A DNA stretch of 64,000 bases from Caenorhabditis remanei (Eukaryota; Nematoda; Chromadorea; Rhabditida; Rhabditidae), in the NCBI RefSeq assembly GCF_010183535.1, contig NC_071331.1, positions 4,216,001 to 4,280,000 of the forward strand. The letters are read 5' to 3'. A program made the position numbers and the translations under genes. Every line of letters begins with the position of its first letter. The first letter of the stretch is position 1. The notes under the pieces are model-generated. The model saw nothing but the letters and a program-made list of their open reading frames with translations, was not told the origin of the DNA and ran no database searches. Of this stretch, positions 35,429 through 47,850 are shown piece after piece.

Positions 35429-37058
35429 AAAATCCGAAAAATCCTTTTTTCGTTCCTCTAAAATCCGAATAATTATAGTTTGCCCGACGATACGGCAGCC
35501 GATAGCCAGCAAGTTTTCTTTTTTGTTTTTCATTTCAATTCATTTCAAAAAATGTCCGAAGAATCGAAGAAGTATTTTTTTATTCTTCTCAATATCCAAA
35601 TATTTATAGTTTGCTCGATGAATCCGCTGCCGTTAGCCAGCTTCGTGCCACCTGGCCAATGCTATCTAAATTTCATCTAAATTTTGCCGTCGGGATATCC
35701 ACGGAACAGATTTCAACGTGTTGAAAATCCACACGTCTTTTTTTCAACATTTAATTTCATTTTTTTACAAACATAGCAGTCCTTTTTTGTTTCCAAAGTT
35801 GTATGTTTGGTTGAATCCGCATGGTACATTCAAATAGTTATTATAGTTAAATAGTTAAATAGTATAAATAGTTAAATAGACATTTTTTTAAAGATAAAGC
35901 TTGAAAAAAATATTGAGAAAACTTAGGTAGCAGAAGTATCAACTAAATGGGAACATAAGAAAAAGATCAGATTGAGAAACAAACTTTGAAAACTGTATAA
36001 TATTCCATTCGAAACGGGGTATTATTTTAATATTTAAAAAAAGATAAAGAAATTCCAAACGTCTACCAACCAGAACATAATAGTTTCTATGAATTTACAT
36101 CGTGTAAGAAACAGTTTTATACGTAAAAAAAGTTCGTCGATAACATCCTATATTGTCGAGTTTTTAGGTTTCATTGCGGTGTTCTGCAAAAAATTGGAAA
36201 TTTATGATGGTGTTTCACTAGTGACACGAAGTAATAAGAAAAAAAAATCCGAAAAATCCTTTTTTCGTTCCTCTAAAATCCGAATAATTATAGTTTGCCC
36301 GACGATACGGCAGCCGATAGCCAGCAAGTTTTCTTTTTTGTTTTTCATTTCAATTCATTTCAAAAAATGTCCGAAGAATCGAAGAAGTATTTTTTTATTC
36401 TTCTCAATATCCAAATATTTATAGTTTGCTCGATGAATCCGCTGCCGTTAGCCAGTTTCGTGCCACCTGGCCAATGCTATCTAAATTTCATCTAAATTTT
36501 GCCGTCGGGATATCCACGGAACAGATTTCAACGTGTTGAAAATCCACACGTCTTTTTTTCAACATTTAATTTCATTTTTTTACAAACATAGCAGTCCTTT
36601 TTTGTTTCCAAAGTTGTATGTTTGGTTGAATCCGCATGGTACATTCAAATAGTTATTATAGTTAAATAGTTAAATAGTATAAATAGTTAAATAGACATTT
36701 TTTTAAAGATAAAGCTTGAAAAAAATATTGAGAAAACTTAGGTAGCAGAAGTATCAACTAAATGGGAACATAAGAAAAAGATCAGATTGAGAAACAAACT
36801 TTGAAAACTGTATAATATTCCATTCGAAACGGGGTATTATTTTAATATTTAAAAAAAGATAAAGAAATTCCAAACGTCTACCAACCAGAACATAATAGTT
36901 TCTATGAATTTACATCGTGTAAGAAACAGTTTTATACGTAAAAAAAAGTTCGTCGATAACATCCTATATTGTCGAGTTTTTAGGTTTCATTGCGGTGTTC
37001 TGCAAAAAATTGGAAATTTATGATGGTGTTTCACTAGTGACACGAAGTAATAAGAAAA
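35429..37058 (+). repeat. 815-bp tandem duplication (35429-36243 and 36244-37058)
   Basis: Two head-to-tail units of about 815 bp, each starting AATCCGAAAAATCCTTTTTT and ending TAATAAGAAAAAAA. I see only a C/T difference (CCAGCTTCG against CCAGTTTCG) and a one-base length change in an A run, so the duplication is recent. Internal content is the dispersed repeat family plus AT-rich DNA with a TAGTTAAATAGT microrepeat. Confidence 0.85.
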
Positions 37059-38036
37059 AAAAATCCGAAAAATCCTTTTTTCATACCTCTCAAAATCCAA
37101 ATAATTATAGTTTGCCCTGCTGATTTCGCTGCCGTTAGCCAGTTCCGTTGTACACAGTGGCTGCTATCTAAATTTAAATCTCAATTTTGCCGTCGGGATA
37201 TCCACGGAACAGATTTCAACGTGTTGAAAATTCAAACGTTTTCAATATCCATTTTTTTATTAGAACAATAGTCATTTTTTGTTTCCAAAGTTGTTTGGTT
37301 ATTCATGAAATTGGTATTAAAATGAGAAAAAGAAAGGAATCTCCAAGTTTCGACTTGAGGTGAATACCCATATCTTGAAACTGGAATTCCCTGTTTCAGT
37401 TTGGTTTTAAATGTGAAGTCAAATATATTTTCATTTGATAAGTCGAATGTTTTTTTTTTCAATTCGGTAAAGTTTTTCAGTTGTTGACCTATCGCATACT
37501 CAATTCTGAATTTTCATAAATTAAAATAATGGAACAGAAATTCTGAAAACTTGAATCACGCAGTTTTGACATCTTCACCTTGTTCATTTTTTCAAAAATT
37601 GATGTGTGGGGAGTTTATAAATCGCTCAAAACCGATTTCGTTTTCCTGGAAGTTGACCTCATAACCTTTTCAATTCCAAGATCTCATCCTGAACAACAAT
37701 TCATCCTATTGAAAATGACATTCATTTAAAACAAATCTTCATTTTCCATCAATTCCTTTTGTTTCAATTCTCAATTCTTCCGAGAACCGTCTACCTACAT
37801 ATCTACCGTTCTCATCTATAAGACCCTCCCTCTCTCTATTTTTTTTTCACCGTCGGAGAATAAAAGAGACTAGAGTTCTATTTTCAGGGGTAGAACGAAC
37901 TAGGACACTGACACCATCTATTTTCATTTAATATGGTGAGTTTTCGGTGGTTTGACCTACAAAGAGTATCTACATAAAATCTGTTTCACCATAGTCATTT
38001 TCTACACACATTTTATTATCTATCAATTGTTTATAG
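37059..38036 (+). promoter_or_regulatory. Upstream region of the first methyltransferase-like gene
   Basis: Ruby-type octamers at 37391-37398 (+) and 37981-37988 (+). A pyrimidine-rich stretch ends in CTATTTTCAG at 37887, a plausible SL or cis acceptor. ATG|GTGAGT at 37932 followed by an AG just before 38037 could be an extra 5' exon of one codon that keeps frame with the next ATG. Otherwise AT-rich and unremarkable. Confidence 0.45.
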
Positions 38037-39781
38037 ATGTGCCGCTCAAAAATGATCTACAGTCAGTCCACTATCATAATCAGTCTGCTTGCATGTATTT
38101 TGATCATAAACATATTGAGTTGCTTTTCAGTATTCAGGCTGGGTAAGTATTTTCACTATTTTGGATTCATCTTAAATCTGAAATTTTTTAAATGTTAATT
38201 AATTTTTTCTTTTTTAGAACAAAAATTCGAAGCCGACGAGCTAATTGACATCTACAACCCTAATGCTCTGAAAGACCTCCGTGCGAAGTACAATCTGAAA
38301 GCAGATAAGTACAGTCTGGAATTGTCACAAGTGGCTCGGGGAGCAGATCACAAGAGATTCTTTGGAAAAGTGAAGTTAGAAGCATTCTGTGCGATAAAAG
38401 AAAGGATAGGGGATGTTGATGACGGAGGGAAATACGTTTGTAATCCAAGAGCAGTCAGGAAGGATAATTGCACGTGAGTTTGAAAAAAATAGCGTGCAAT
38501 GAAAATTACAATTGGATCTTGTATAATCGGAAATCATAATCTCAATGTTGCGGAACAGTGATTTTTAAAAGAGTAAGTGGACCAGTTCTCAGTTTCACCA
38601 ACTTTACTTCTGACCTTCTCGAAACACAAACTCTTTTTCAGTTTTTTTCAAAATTATTTAGAAACTAATCACACTTGTGCCACAAAATTTTTTTCTCTTA
38701 CAAATTTTTCGATCTATATCTCTCTCGGACAACCAGTCTGGAGGCATCAATGTACACACCAAAACGATTTTTCGGATTCATGTTCTGAAGAATATCTCAA
38801 TTTGACATCTTCCTGCCATTCGGCAGAATAGAACAACAAAATAGACAATCATGTTTTTATTCACACAGGAGGAATATTGAAGATGCTTTGAACTCCTGAT
38901 AGGAATTTCATCAAAGTTTAGTACATAATAACTGACATTCTTTCATTTTTCGTCGGAAAAATAAGCTCAGCGTCAGCTAAAATAGTTCTTTGTGAATTTG
39001 GACTGATTTCTTTCATTTATCAAACATGTTCAGTTTTTACTGTTTCAATACGTTTAGAAATCTCCTGTGACATTTTATCAAGAATTTTCTTCGAATTTCA
39101 TTGAATTTTCTTTGAATTTCATTGAATTTTCTTTGAATTTTGAATCATTGAGCACGTTTTAAAAATAAACATAAATCCATTGCAGACTAATCTCCCTTGG
39201 CCTCAACAATGCAATTTCCTATGACCAACACATTCAAAATGTGACAGGAGGACATTGTAGGATACTTGGAGCTGATAAGGATCCACAGAACATTACAATT
39301 CAAGAAGCATATGAGACAATAAATGGACAACTGTTTGTTGGAATGATTCCGAATGAAATATTCATTTCGAGTATGCTGAGAAAGGCAGAGAGAAGAGAAG
39401 TTGAGCTATTGAAGATTGATATTGAAGGAGGAGAGCATGAGGGACTCGAACCGTTCATCAGGGATTATCGAGTTTGTCAGGTAAGACCATTTCAGCATCT
39501 CAAAATTTGAAACTGGAAAAACTTTTCATTTCCAGATCTTCATAGAAGTCCACGGAACCCCATCTGAACACCTGAAAATGCTGCAGACCATGGCAAAGTG
39601 AGAATCTATTCTCCAGATTTCAAAAAATCCGAAATTTTCCAGATACAACTTCCGAATCTTCAACGTGGAACCCAATCCATACTGTGCCAATTGTTGTGAA
39701 TACAGTCTGATTCAGGACAGTTGTATGGATCAGTATGGAGTGTATCCGCTAGTTCCGATTGTGCCGAAAGTTGAATTTTAG
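38037..39781 (+). CDS. Methyltransf_22/FkbM-like membrane-anchored protein, copy 1 (285 aa)
   Basis: Exons 38037-38142, 38218-38473, 39186-39480, 39536-39597 and 39643-39781, all GT-AG. Residues about 12-30 are a single hydrophobic segment after a short basic N-terminus, so it is probably a type II membrane or signal-anchored protein facing the secretory lumen. The family mark is LLKIDIEGGEHEGLEPFI at 195-212; Asp199 and Glu201 correspond to the D-x-E-G motif of FkbM-type S-adenosylmethionine methyltransferases. It is preceded by SLGLNNAISYD, the usual position of the cofactor-binding strand. A cysteine-rich tail (NPYCANCCEYSL...SCMD) suggests disulphides. Nematode genomes carry many such genes; substrates are unknown. 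AATAAA lies at 39806-39811. Start chosen at the ATG directly after an acceptor; Met6 aligns with the start of the second copy and is the alternative. Confidence 0.8.
38690..38860 (-). other. Antisense relic in intron 2 of methyltransferase copy 1
   Basis: Matches 41147-41335 in the second gene's intron 2, but here the frame is broken by stops. See the clearer copy for the readable peptide. A further relative lies at 45190-45345 (+). Confidence 0.35.
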
Positions 39782-40478
39782 GTTATCCAGTTGTTTGATA
39801 AGTGTAATAAATTTACTATTTCTGATCTTCACATTTCACAAATGTATTGTAATTCTGTTTCTACATCATGTTATGTAAACTAGCATGTTGTATGTATCAG
39901 TGGTAACAGTTCATGGTTGGCTTTTTCAATGGCAACTGATTACAGCTTATTGAAGATATTTTCAAGGACAGATCACCATTTGAAACTGCTGGGAACAAAC
40001 TGTGATAAACGAAAATTTCATTAGTTCTGTAATGAACTCCCTGCTAGAGTTCCGTTACAAAATGTTAACGAAACAGTAACCTGTCTATATTTATTATAGG
40101 GACCACTCTCAGTATTCACAGTCATTTCCAAATGAAAAACCGAAACTAAAAACAACCGCTTAATAAGAATTTCAAATACAAGCAGTTCTAATTTGAAACT
40201 TTCAATATTTTACATAATTTATTTTTCCAAAAATAAAAAACTATTATAGAAGGGCCGCACCCATAGTATTCTAGGTCAGTGAAGTGTTGAGATATTAGAA
40301 ATCGGAGGGTGTGTCTCGGGTGGTTCCGTTACTTTTTTTCAATTTATTTGACCCACAAAAGTCGTATAAATATTGGAGAACAAGCTGACATACTCAGAAT
40401 TTTTCTGTTTCATTTTGTATTTTTTTTATTTTTACAAGGAAAATAACCATTTTTCTCGTTGCAGTTTTTCTTACAAAC
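39782..40478 (+). promoter_or_regulatory. 3' flank of methyltransferase copy 1 and promoter of copy 2
   Basis: AATAAA polyadenylation signal at 39806. The next 300 bp are also present after the second gene (about 42306-42600), so the duplicated unit includes the 3' flank. Ruby-type octamer at 40405-40412 (+). GTTGCAG ending at 40464 is a possible SL acceptor 14 nt before the ATG. Confidence 0.45.
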
Positions 40479-42305
40479 ATGATCGATAGTCCGTCTACCG
40501 TCATCATCAGTTTACTTTCATGTTTCCTGATCATAAGCACATTGACTTGTTTCTCAGTATCCAGGTTGGGTAAGTATTTTTTACAGTTTTGGATTCTCGT
40601 AAATTTTGAAAAAATTTTGTTATTTTAATTCTACGATTCCTCCTTTTACCCACTTTTAGAACAAAAATTCGAAGCCGATGAGCTAATTGATATCTACAAT
40701 CCGAATGCCTTGAAAGACCTCCGTGCGAAGTACAATATGAAGGCGGATAAATATAGTCTGGAATTGTCTCAAGTGGCTCGGGGAGCAGATCACAAGAGAT
40801 TCTTTGGAAAAGTGAAGTTGGAAGCATTTTGTGCGATAAAAGAAAGGATAGGAGATGTTGATGATGGAAAGAAATACGTTTGTAATCCAAGAGCAGTCAG
40901 GAAAGATAATTGCACGTGAGTTATGAGAAATAGTGGAGTGTGATAGAATGGTATTCGAACAATGATCTCAAAAATAATTTTTTATTTCGAAATAATAACC
41001 AATACTCAGTTTCACCAAATTTACTTCTGACCTTCTCGAAACTGACCAATGTAGGCCTCAAATCAGAAATGTTAATTTCAATGTTTCTAAACAGTAATTT
41101 TTTGAAATTTCACCAACTCTACTTATGACCAATTTCAATCTAGAAACTAATCACACTTGTGCCTCAAAACGTTTTTCTCTTTCAAATTTTTTGATCTATA
41201 TCTCTCTTGGACAATCAGTCTGAAGGCATCAATGTACACACCAAGAAGATTTTTCGGATTCATGTTCCAAAGATTATCTTGATTCGACATCTCTTCCTGC
41301 CATTCTCCACTCGAATAGAACAACAAAATAGACAATCCCGTTTTAATTCACACAGGAAGAAAATTGAAGATGTTTTGAACTCCTGATAGGAATTTTATTA
41401 CCCATTAAGTTTTGACCGTTTCAAGCAGTTCAGAAATACGCAGTGACTTTTTATCGAGAATCCGCCTTTAATTTTACAAGGGAAAATTGAATGTCTTTTG
41501 AATTTCAATTGGAAATTTCAAAATCATTCATTTCATTAATTTATTTTAGCGATTTCCAATCACTCATTTCTGTGAACTAAGAGTGATTTTTTCTCCATTT
41601 TTGAAACGGTTCAGTTTTGACTAAATTTCAGTGCTCCACAGTGACTTTTTATCAAGAATATACGATCATAATCTATGACATTGCTTTAATAAAACTCAAA
41701 TCAATTGCAGATTGATCTCCCTTGGCCTCAACAATGCAATTTCGTATGACCAACACATTCAAAATGTGACAGGAGGACATTGTAGGATACTTGGAGCTGA
41801 TAAGGATCCACAGAACATAACAATTCAAGAGAATTATGAGAGAATAAATGGACAACTATTTGTTGGAATGATTCCGAATGAAATATCCATTTCGAGTATG
41901 CTGAAAAAGGCAGAGAGAAGAGAAGTTGAGCTATTGAAGATTGATATTGAAGGAGGGGAGCATGAGGGTCTAGAGCCATTTATCAGAGAGTATCGAGTTT
42001 GTCAGGTAAGAGATTTCAGCATCTGAAAAATTTGAAACTGGCAAGCTTTTCATTTCCAGATCTTCATAGAAGTACACGGAACCCCATCTGAGCACCTGAA
42101 AATGCTGCAAACCATGGCAAAGTGAGAATCTATTCTCCAGATTTCAAAAAATCCAACAATTTCCAGATACAACTTCCGAATCTTCAACGTGGAACCCAAT
42201 CCATACTGTGTCAATTGTTGTGAATACAGTCTGATTCAGGATAGTTGTATGGATCAATATGGAGTGTATCCGTTGGTTCCAATTGTGCCGAAAGTTGAAT
42301 TTTAG
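40479..42305 (+). CDS. Methyltransf_22/FkbM-like membrane-anchored protein, copy 2 (280 aa)
   Basis: Exons 40479-40569, 40660-40915, 41711-42005, 42060-42121 and 42167-42305. Exons 2-5 have exactly the same lengths as in the neighbouring copy at 38037-39781, so this is a tandem gene duplicate in the same orientation about 700 bp downstream. N-terminus MIDSPSTVIISLLSCFLII is a signal anchor. The LLKIDIEGGEHEGLEPFI motif is unchanged (190-207), and the cysteine-rich tail is kept (NPYCVNCCEYSL). Most differences are substitutions outside the motif (QEAYETI to QENYERI, EIFISSMLRK to EISISSMLKK), and the frame is intact, which suggests both genes are under selection. AATAAA at 42330-42335. Methyltransferase activity and substrate are inferred from the family only. 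Confidence 0.8.
41147..41335 (-). other. Antisense open frame in intron 2 of methyltransferase copy 2 (possible relic exon)
   Basis: Sixty-two codons reading EWQEEMSNQDNLWNMNPKN and then LLGVYIDAFRLIVQERYRSK. A related stretch WVYIDAQILVFLRKKYSKPK is encoded on the plus strand near 45250-45340 with aligned flanking DNA, and a broken copy lies in the other gene's intron. I do not recognise the peptide. It may be a remnant of an unknown gene or simply a repeated non-coding segment. Confidence 0.3.
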
Positions 42306-42671
42306 GTTATCCAGTTGTATGACAAGTGTAATAAATTTACTTTTTCTGATCTTCACATTTCAAAAGTATTGTGATAATTCTGTTTCTACATCATGCTATG
42401 TAAACTAGCGTGTTGTATGTATCAGTGGTAACAGCTCATAATTGGCTTTTTCAATGGCAACTGTTTACAGCTTATTGAAGATATTTTCAAAGACAGATCA
42501 CCATTTGAAAATGCTGGGAACAAACTGTGATAAGCGAAAAGTTTCATTAGTTGTGTAATGAAATCGAATTAACTGATTGATTTCTGTTACAAAATAATAG
42601 TGAAACAGTAACATGAACATTGATATCTGATAACGATAGGTGAGGAATTCAAATTTTTCCGTGCAACGAAA

Positions 42672-42752
42672 TCTCGCCCCGCCCCTTTGCGGCGGCAACG
42701 CGACAGTGTTCGAAAAGGGGCGTGACCGCCGCTAGTGAGCGGGGCAAGTTTT
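42672..42752. repeat. GC-rich imperfect hairpin
   Basis: CGCCCCGCCCCTTTGCGGCGG on one side pairs partly with CCGCCGCTAGTGAGCGGGGC on the other around a centre near 42712, an island in AT-rich DNA. Possibly the core of a short inverted-repeat element; flanking duplications not found. Confidence 0.4.
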
Positions 42753-45700
42753 CCATTCAGAAGATTACCTTGATTCAAGTTAGATTCAAAAGAATTGTAA
42801 TAATTTTCATATCTCTCAAGAAAAAAAAACAACTTCGAGCCACAAAACTTACTGTTGTCTGTGAACAGAAACTGATGAATTCTATTTCCCCAACAATTGT
42901 TTTATTTCTTTTACTATTTCAAGCGTCTCTTGAATTTCTATGACCTGTCTAAAAGCAATGATTGTAGAACACACATCGATAAGTGTAATTCAGAGCAAAC
43001 TCATTTATTCAGTATAAAAAATTGGCGTTTCGAAGTTTTTGTAGAATGAACTGATTTTTCTTCTCTTATAAACCCTGCAAGCGTAGACAAAAAAGATGTT
43101 TCTCTTCCAAAATGCGAAACAGATTACTGTATTATTTTTACAAATTTTCTTTTTTAGACAATTTTTTGAGAGAGTGAAGTCACGGCAAAAACATACGTTG
43201 AAAAACTGAAAAGCAAAAAAGCAAGAATTTCTTCTGAAAATGATATTGCACATTTTTTTAATGAAGAAAGGGGAATTTTCGGTCTAGCAATTAGTATTTG
43301 ACTTAGTCGGATTTATATTTGTTCTGAAACATAAAGTTGTTGGTTTTGTTTAAAGTAGTATCACAACTTGGTTATACGTTTTGCTTAATAATCCCTTCAT
43401 TATGAAAATAATTTTCAAAAGATTAGTCATCAACATCGCTATGAACCAGATTCTTTAAAAAAAAAACGTATTGTTTCCCACTGAATAAAAACTATTAAAT
43501 AAAAGAAATGCATTCAGACATTAATTTAATGAAACTGATAAAAAATTCCTGCTACATCCTTTTTATATTATTCCAAAATATAATTTATTAACATTGATAG
43601 GATCTCGCGCGTTGTTCGTTTGTGTACAAAATCAATATTGAAAGTTTCAAATGACAAAAAAAAAAGAAAGTTTATTAAAATGGAACGCATTGTTTTTATT
43701 TTTGTTTAAAATATCTATCATTAACACTAATATACTCTCATTTTGTAATTTAATAAGACACTAAAAAGCATCAAACGCTTGAGGAAAATCTCAAAATGTT
43801 AACGGCTTCCAATTGTTTATAAATTATCTTCGATTTTTATACATCAATACCATCTTATTTTTGAATGGTTAAAAATTTCCAACGAGTCTAGTTATTTTTT
43901 GTTTCAATGGATCGGATCGGTTTAAATTAAAATATTTTAAAATATTATAATTTATGCTCATTCTGGCTCAGTAAACATTTGTTCGTACGGAATGTGATAT
44001 TTGAATTTAACAGTCACAAAAGTAAAACATTAGTGCTCAATGTGATTTACTAAAGTTAGCGTGAAACTTCTGACGCGTGAGTGTCGCGTTGGAAAATTGA
44101 AGATAATCAAAGAGGAAATCGTATTCGTTTTGAATAAAGTTAAATGAAACCGTGGTTTTTATAATATCAATTCCCTGAAACAAATCTGCTGTTTCTGAGA
44201 TTGCTGAGATAACTAGATTCTTTATGAAATTGGTATATTTTACACGAAATTTTTTTTATTTTCTACATTTTCATCAAGATTTCAGCCGATGCCACTGACA
44301 CTGTAATGTAAAAACAATAATTAATTTCGATTTTTCAAAGTTAATGAAGTGAACGCATAAACACTCTGCCTATGTATGTGTTTAACAAAAAACCGTAAAA
44401 TTTTCGTCATCGATTGTTTTCTAAACATCGCTAGTACACTTTTGTTATCTTCTTACTTTTTTGAAAACGGGAACTATTTTTTATTTTTCTGATACGGTCC
44501 GAACTAAAGTAGTGACTAAACACCAAAATACTGTTTTTATAATCAAAACGTGGTCAGTATTGTGATGTTTGTGAAAACCTCATTGTAAGATTTGTTTGAA
44601 ACACGAAATGTTATCGTTTACCTAAAATGTAGTGTCATAAAATTTATCTTCCATTCGAAGCTGTGCTGAAACAAGCAAATAGGTAACAAATTTATATAAA
44701 ATTATAGAATAAATTATTTCATGGATAATTCAAAAAAATATTTACCCAGTTGGAAAACTGCAAAAAATTATAAATATTGATAATCAAGATACATGCAAGC
44801 ATAGTAATAATAGTTGGCGTACTGCATATCATTTTTGTTGTGTGGTTTCTGAAAGTATACTTGGTACTGAAAGTTTATGGAAACGATTAACCGAAAAACA
44901 TCTAAACATTTTCAATAAGAATGCATTGAAACAAATACCTTCAATCTTTAGAAAACATTTTTACAGAAAAATGTTTCATAAACTTACTATTATCAGATTT
45001 TTAGTATTGATGCGTTCCTTCCCGGTATATGTGGTCTTAAATAGTGACTGTCTATCCTCTAGGAGAGGCATAATAGGAGGAGGGGTTTAGATCCGGAATA
45101 GAGACAACCTATTTGAAACTTTGAAAATTTCTCAATGAATCTTTTTATTTATGTCTAGTTTAAATTTTGATTTATATCAGAATGGTTGAGAGATGTCACA
45201 GGAAGATAGTCTTTCGACCATATGAGAAAACTATTTGACACTCAAAAAAGACAGAATTGGGTGTACATTGATGCTCAAATTCTTGTTTTCTTGAGGAAAA
45301 AGTATAGCAAGCCGAAAGGCGATACATATTTTTGGGGATGACTAAAAAATAAATCAGTTTCTAGTTTAAAATAAAACGGATATAGATTCGATGAAACTGA
45401 TAATTAGCTTAATGTCTTTCTCATGGTACTGAACACTGAGTTGAAGCAAATTCAGTCTAATCGATAATCGGACGAAAAATATAGTCTGAATTACAAAAAA
45501 AAAATAAACGATCTGTTTGAACTTCAAGCTTGTTCCTTTGTTCATATTCTTTCAAAACCGAAACTGTTTCACTTCAGTTCAATTCAAGGGAAAACTTTCT
45601 ACATGTGCAAAAAAACTTTATTACAGAATTGAAACATTTCGAAGAAGTAATGCTCGAAGAAACACATTCTTATATACAAGAATTTGGTAATGTTAATAGT

Positions 45701-45989
45701 ATTTATCTGTTCCTCATAACAAGTTTTCGAAACAGGAAAACTATTTTAAGCACCGCCCGGAGCAAGCTATGTCTGCGAAAAATAATGAAAAACCAATTCA
45801 TTTTCATAATTATATGGATCTCGTGTTTATTAAAAAAAAGTAATTAATTCGAAAGATTGGTCCCATTGAAACAGAATTAAACCACCGACAGATTTCTGTT
45901 TCAGCTCGTTTGTAAGCAGTACTTAATTAAATGGGAAAACAATCAAAGAAGCAATTACAGTTTATTGACCGGAATGATTCAAACATTTT

Positions 45990-46014
45990 CAGTTTCACGT
46001 AATGCGTGAAACTG
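45990..46014. promoter_or_regulatory. Two facing CAGTTTCA motifs in a short palindrome
   Basis: CAGTTTCACG (45990-45999) and its complement CGTGAAACTG (46005-46014) are separated by five bases. Each half is a one-base variant of the Ruby-type octamer. It could act as a two-way small-RNA promoter or be a chance palindrome. Confidence 0.35.
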
Positions 46015-47850
46015 TTATCAACTTGATCACTTATCCGGGTTCACACTTTATGACTTTCGTTACTTTTCTGATAAGTAAAAGCTGATTAATTATGAAAATG
46101 TTCCTAATTTCACCACTTTTCTTCTCAAGCTGGCAGTATCAATTGGAAGGGAGTTGTACAAGAAGTGTAGTGCAAAAAAATTGAACATCTAGAGAAACAA
46201 ATTAGTCGCTCACTCAAATCTGGGGATTCTCCAAAAATTGAAGAACGGAAAATTGGTTTGATTGGAATCTTTATGTATATTAATATTTCCCCAAATGCAA
46301 AAAACTAATTAATTGAAAACCACGCAGATTATCTGACTAAATAACAGTTATCTGAAACAGTGAAGTTTTGCCCATATAGCTTTCAGTAGAAAAACAACTT
46401 TCGAATTGAAAGCAAATTTGCAAGAATCCTCATCACTACTTTAAAAAATATACGCGAATCTTACATCTTGAAACCGAAATTATTTTGTGTATCTTCACGT
46501 TGGTTTGAAAAGCTAATTAGTTTTGTTTAATTTTGTGTTTCAAAAAAGACAAATTTTAACAAATTCAAAATATTGTGTTGGATGATGATTAATAATCTGT
46601 ATTACAGTGTTCGAATACACTGATGTCTCTTTAGTGCTCTCGTAACTTTAATTAGAGGGCATGCTATGGATCGAAAAGTATATTCGCATTGAAGGAAACA
46701 GAAATTATGAGAACTATTTACTTTTTGCTCGTCTTACGATATTGAAACTATATTGAGTTCTGTCCGGATGTTTTCAATTTGTAATTTTTGTTATTCACAT
46801 TTCCGCATATTAATTTTTTTTGTTACTATCAGTTCGGCACAGTTCTTACAACTGCTCTCCACAGAAATGCTCTTGAAAAATGTATCTTTTTCTTTGAGTC
46901 TCTCAATTTCGCACTCAATTTTCTCTCGTTTTGGTAGAGTGCGGTTGTAAGAATCGTGCTAATACGCTATATACGTCATTGTGCTAATACGTCATTGAAA
47001 ATTTGTTTCACGTTTTGTTTTCGAACAATATTTTTTCATTTTCTAAAAATGTTATTTCAAAAAAAGACGGATTTAAACGGCTGACGAGTGTCGGCCGCAA
47101 TATTTGAACAGCCTTCCCTAGCACCACAGAAAAACAAACACCGAATCCAGGTTCTGATCGAGAATTAATATTTTTGAAAAATTTTCCAATATTTCCGAAA
47201 CAGTCATATTTCAACTTTTTTCCATAGAATATGTATGGTAACCAGTAAGACCATCAATTGCAAATTTAATACAAACATATTTTAAGTTTTATCTACATGT
47301 ATTAACTGTAACAAACTATCCGAAAACATTTTTGGATCCTTGTTTCGATCCGTTATAATCCGCTTTGTAATTTTCACTTTGAAATTTAAAATAACTTTTC
47401 TTGTGCTTCATATACCTATTATTTGATTACAAAACGATCGGGAAATCACTGCTTTAAGAAACAAGTGTTCAAATGGAAATTACAGATTATAATAGAAGAA
47501 GGTGATACCAAAGTCAATTATCGAAATGAAACTTTTCTCTATACAGATTTTTGAAAAATGTGAAGAAATAAACCTGGCTCCGAAAAAGGGCGTGTTCCGG
47601 AGGGTGAAAACACTAACTAGGGAATGGTCTAAACTGACCGTGGAGTTCAGAAACGAGACCTAGCACAATCGATAGACAATCAAATTTTAATGGGAAATCA
47701 GTTTTCAAAAATTGCTGAATGGCCTCCAGAATCCAGATATTCTAGTCTGAAAATGCAGACTTAATACATGTGATTTACTCGATTTTTCACCCAAATTTAG
47801 CTGTGTTTTGCCCCAAATATCACGGCACCTGAACATCCCTCTCGGCCAGT

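Larger units (their letters stand above)
33485..37240 (+). repeat. Dispersed repeat family, at least six members
   Basis: Members near 33485-33580, 34010-34100, 34670-34760, 35560-35720, 36390-36540 and 37120-37240. Each shares GCCGTTAGCCAG, then GCTATCTAAATTTCA, TTTTGCCGTCGGGATATCCA, GGAACAGATTTCAACGTG or close variants, and most are preceded by AATCCGAAAAATCCTTTTTT and ATAATTATAGTTTGCCC. The members are tens of percent diverged except for the recent tandem pair. No coding capacity is recognised. Confidence 0.7.
42306..47613. other. 5.3 kb without a recognisable gene; piRNA-type motifs
   Basis: AT-rich. Exact Ruby-type octamers at 42601-42608 (-), 45564-45571 (+), 45867-45874 (-), 45896-45903 (+) and 46353-46360 (-), plus CAGTTTCA and TTGTTTCA variants throughout. 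A GC-rich hairpin lies at about 42675-42750 (GCCCCGCCCCTTT...GCGGGGC). A relic segment lies at 45190-45345. Near 46930-46990 GTGCTAATACG repeats twice. No domain in any of the 65- to 105-codon frames. Confidence 0.45.

Noticed and set aside
35429..37058. CRISPR-like or satellite array
   Set aside because: Only two 815-bp units and irregular family members; a eukaryotic tandem duplication with no spacer-repeat architecture.
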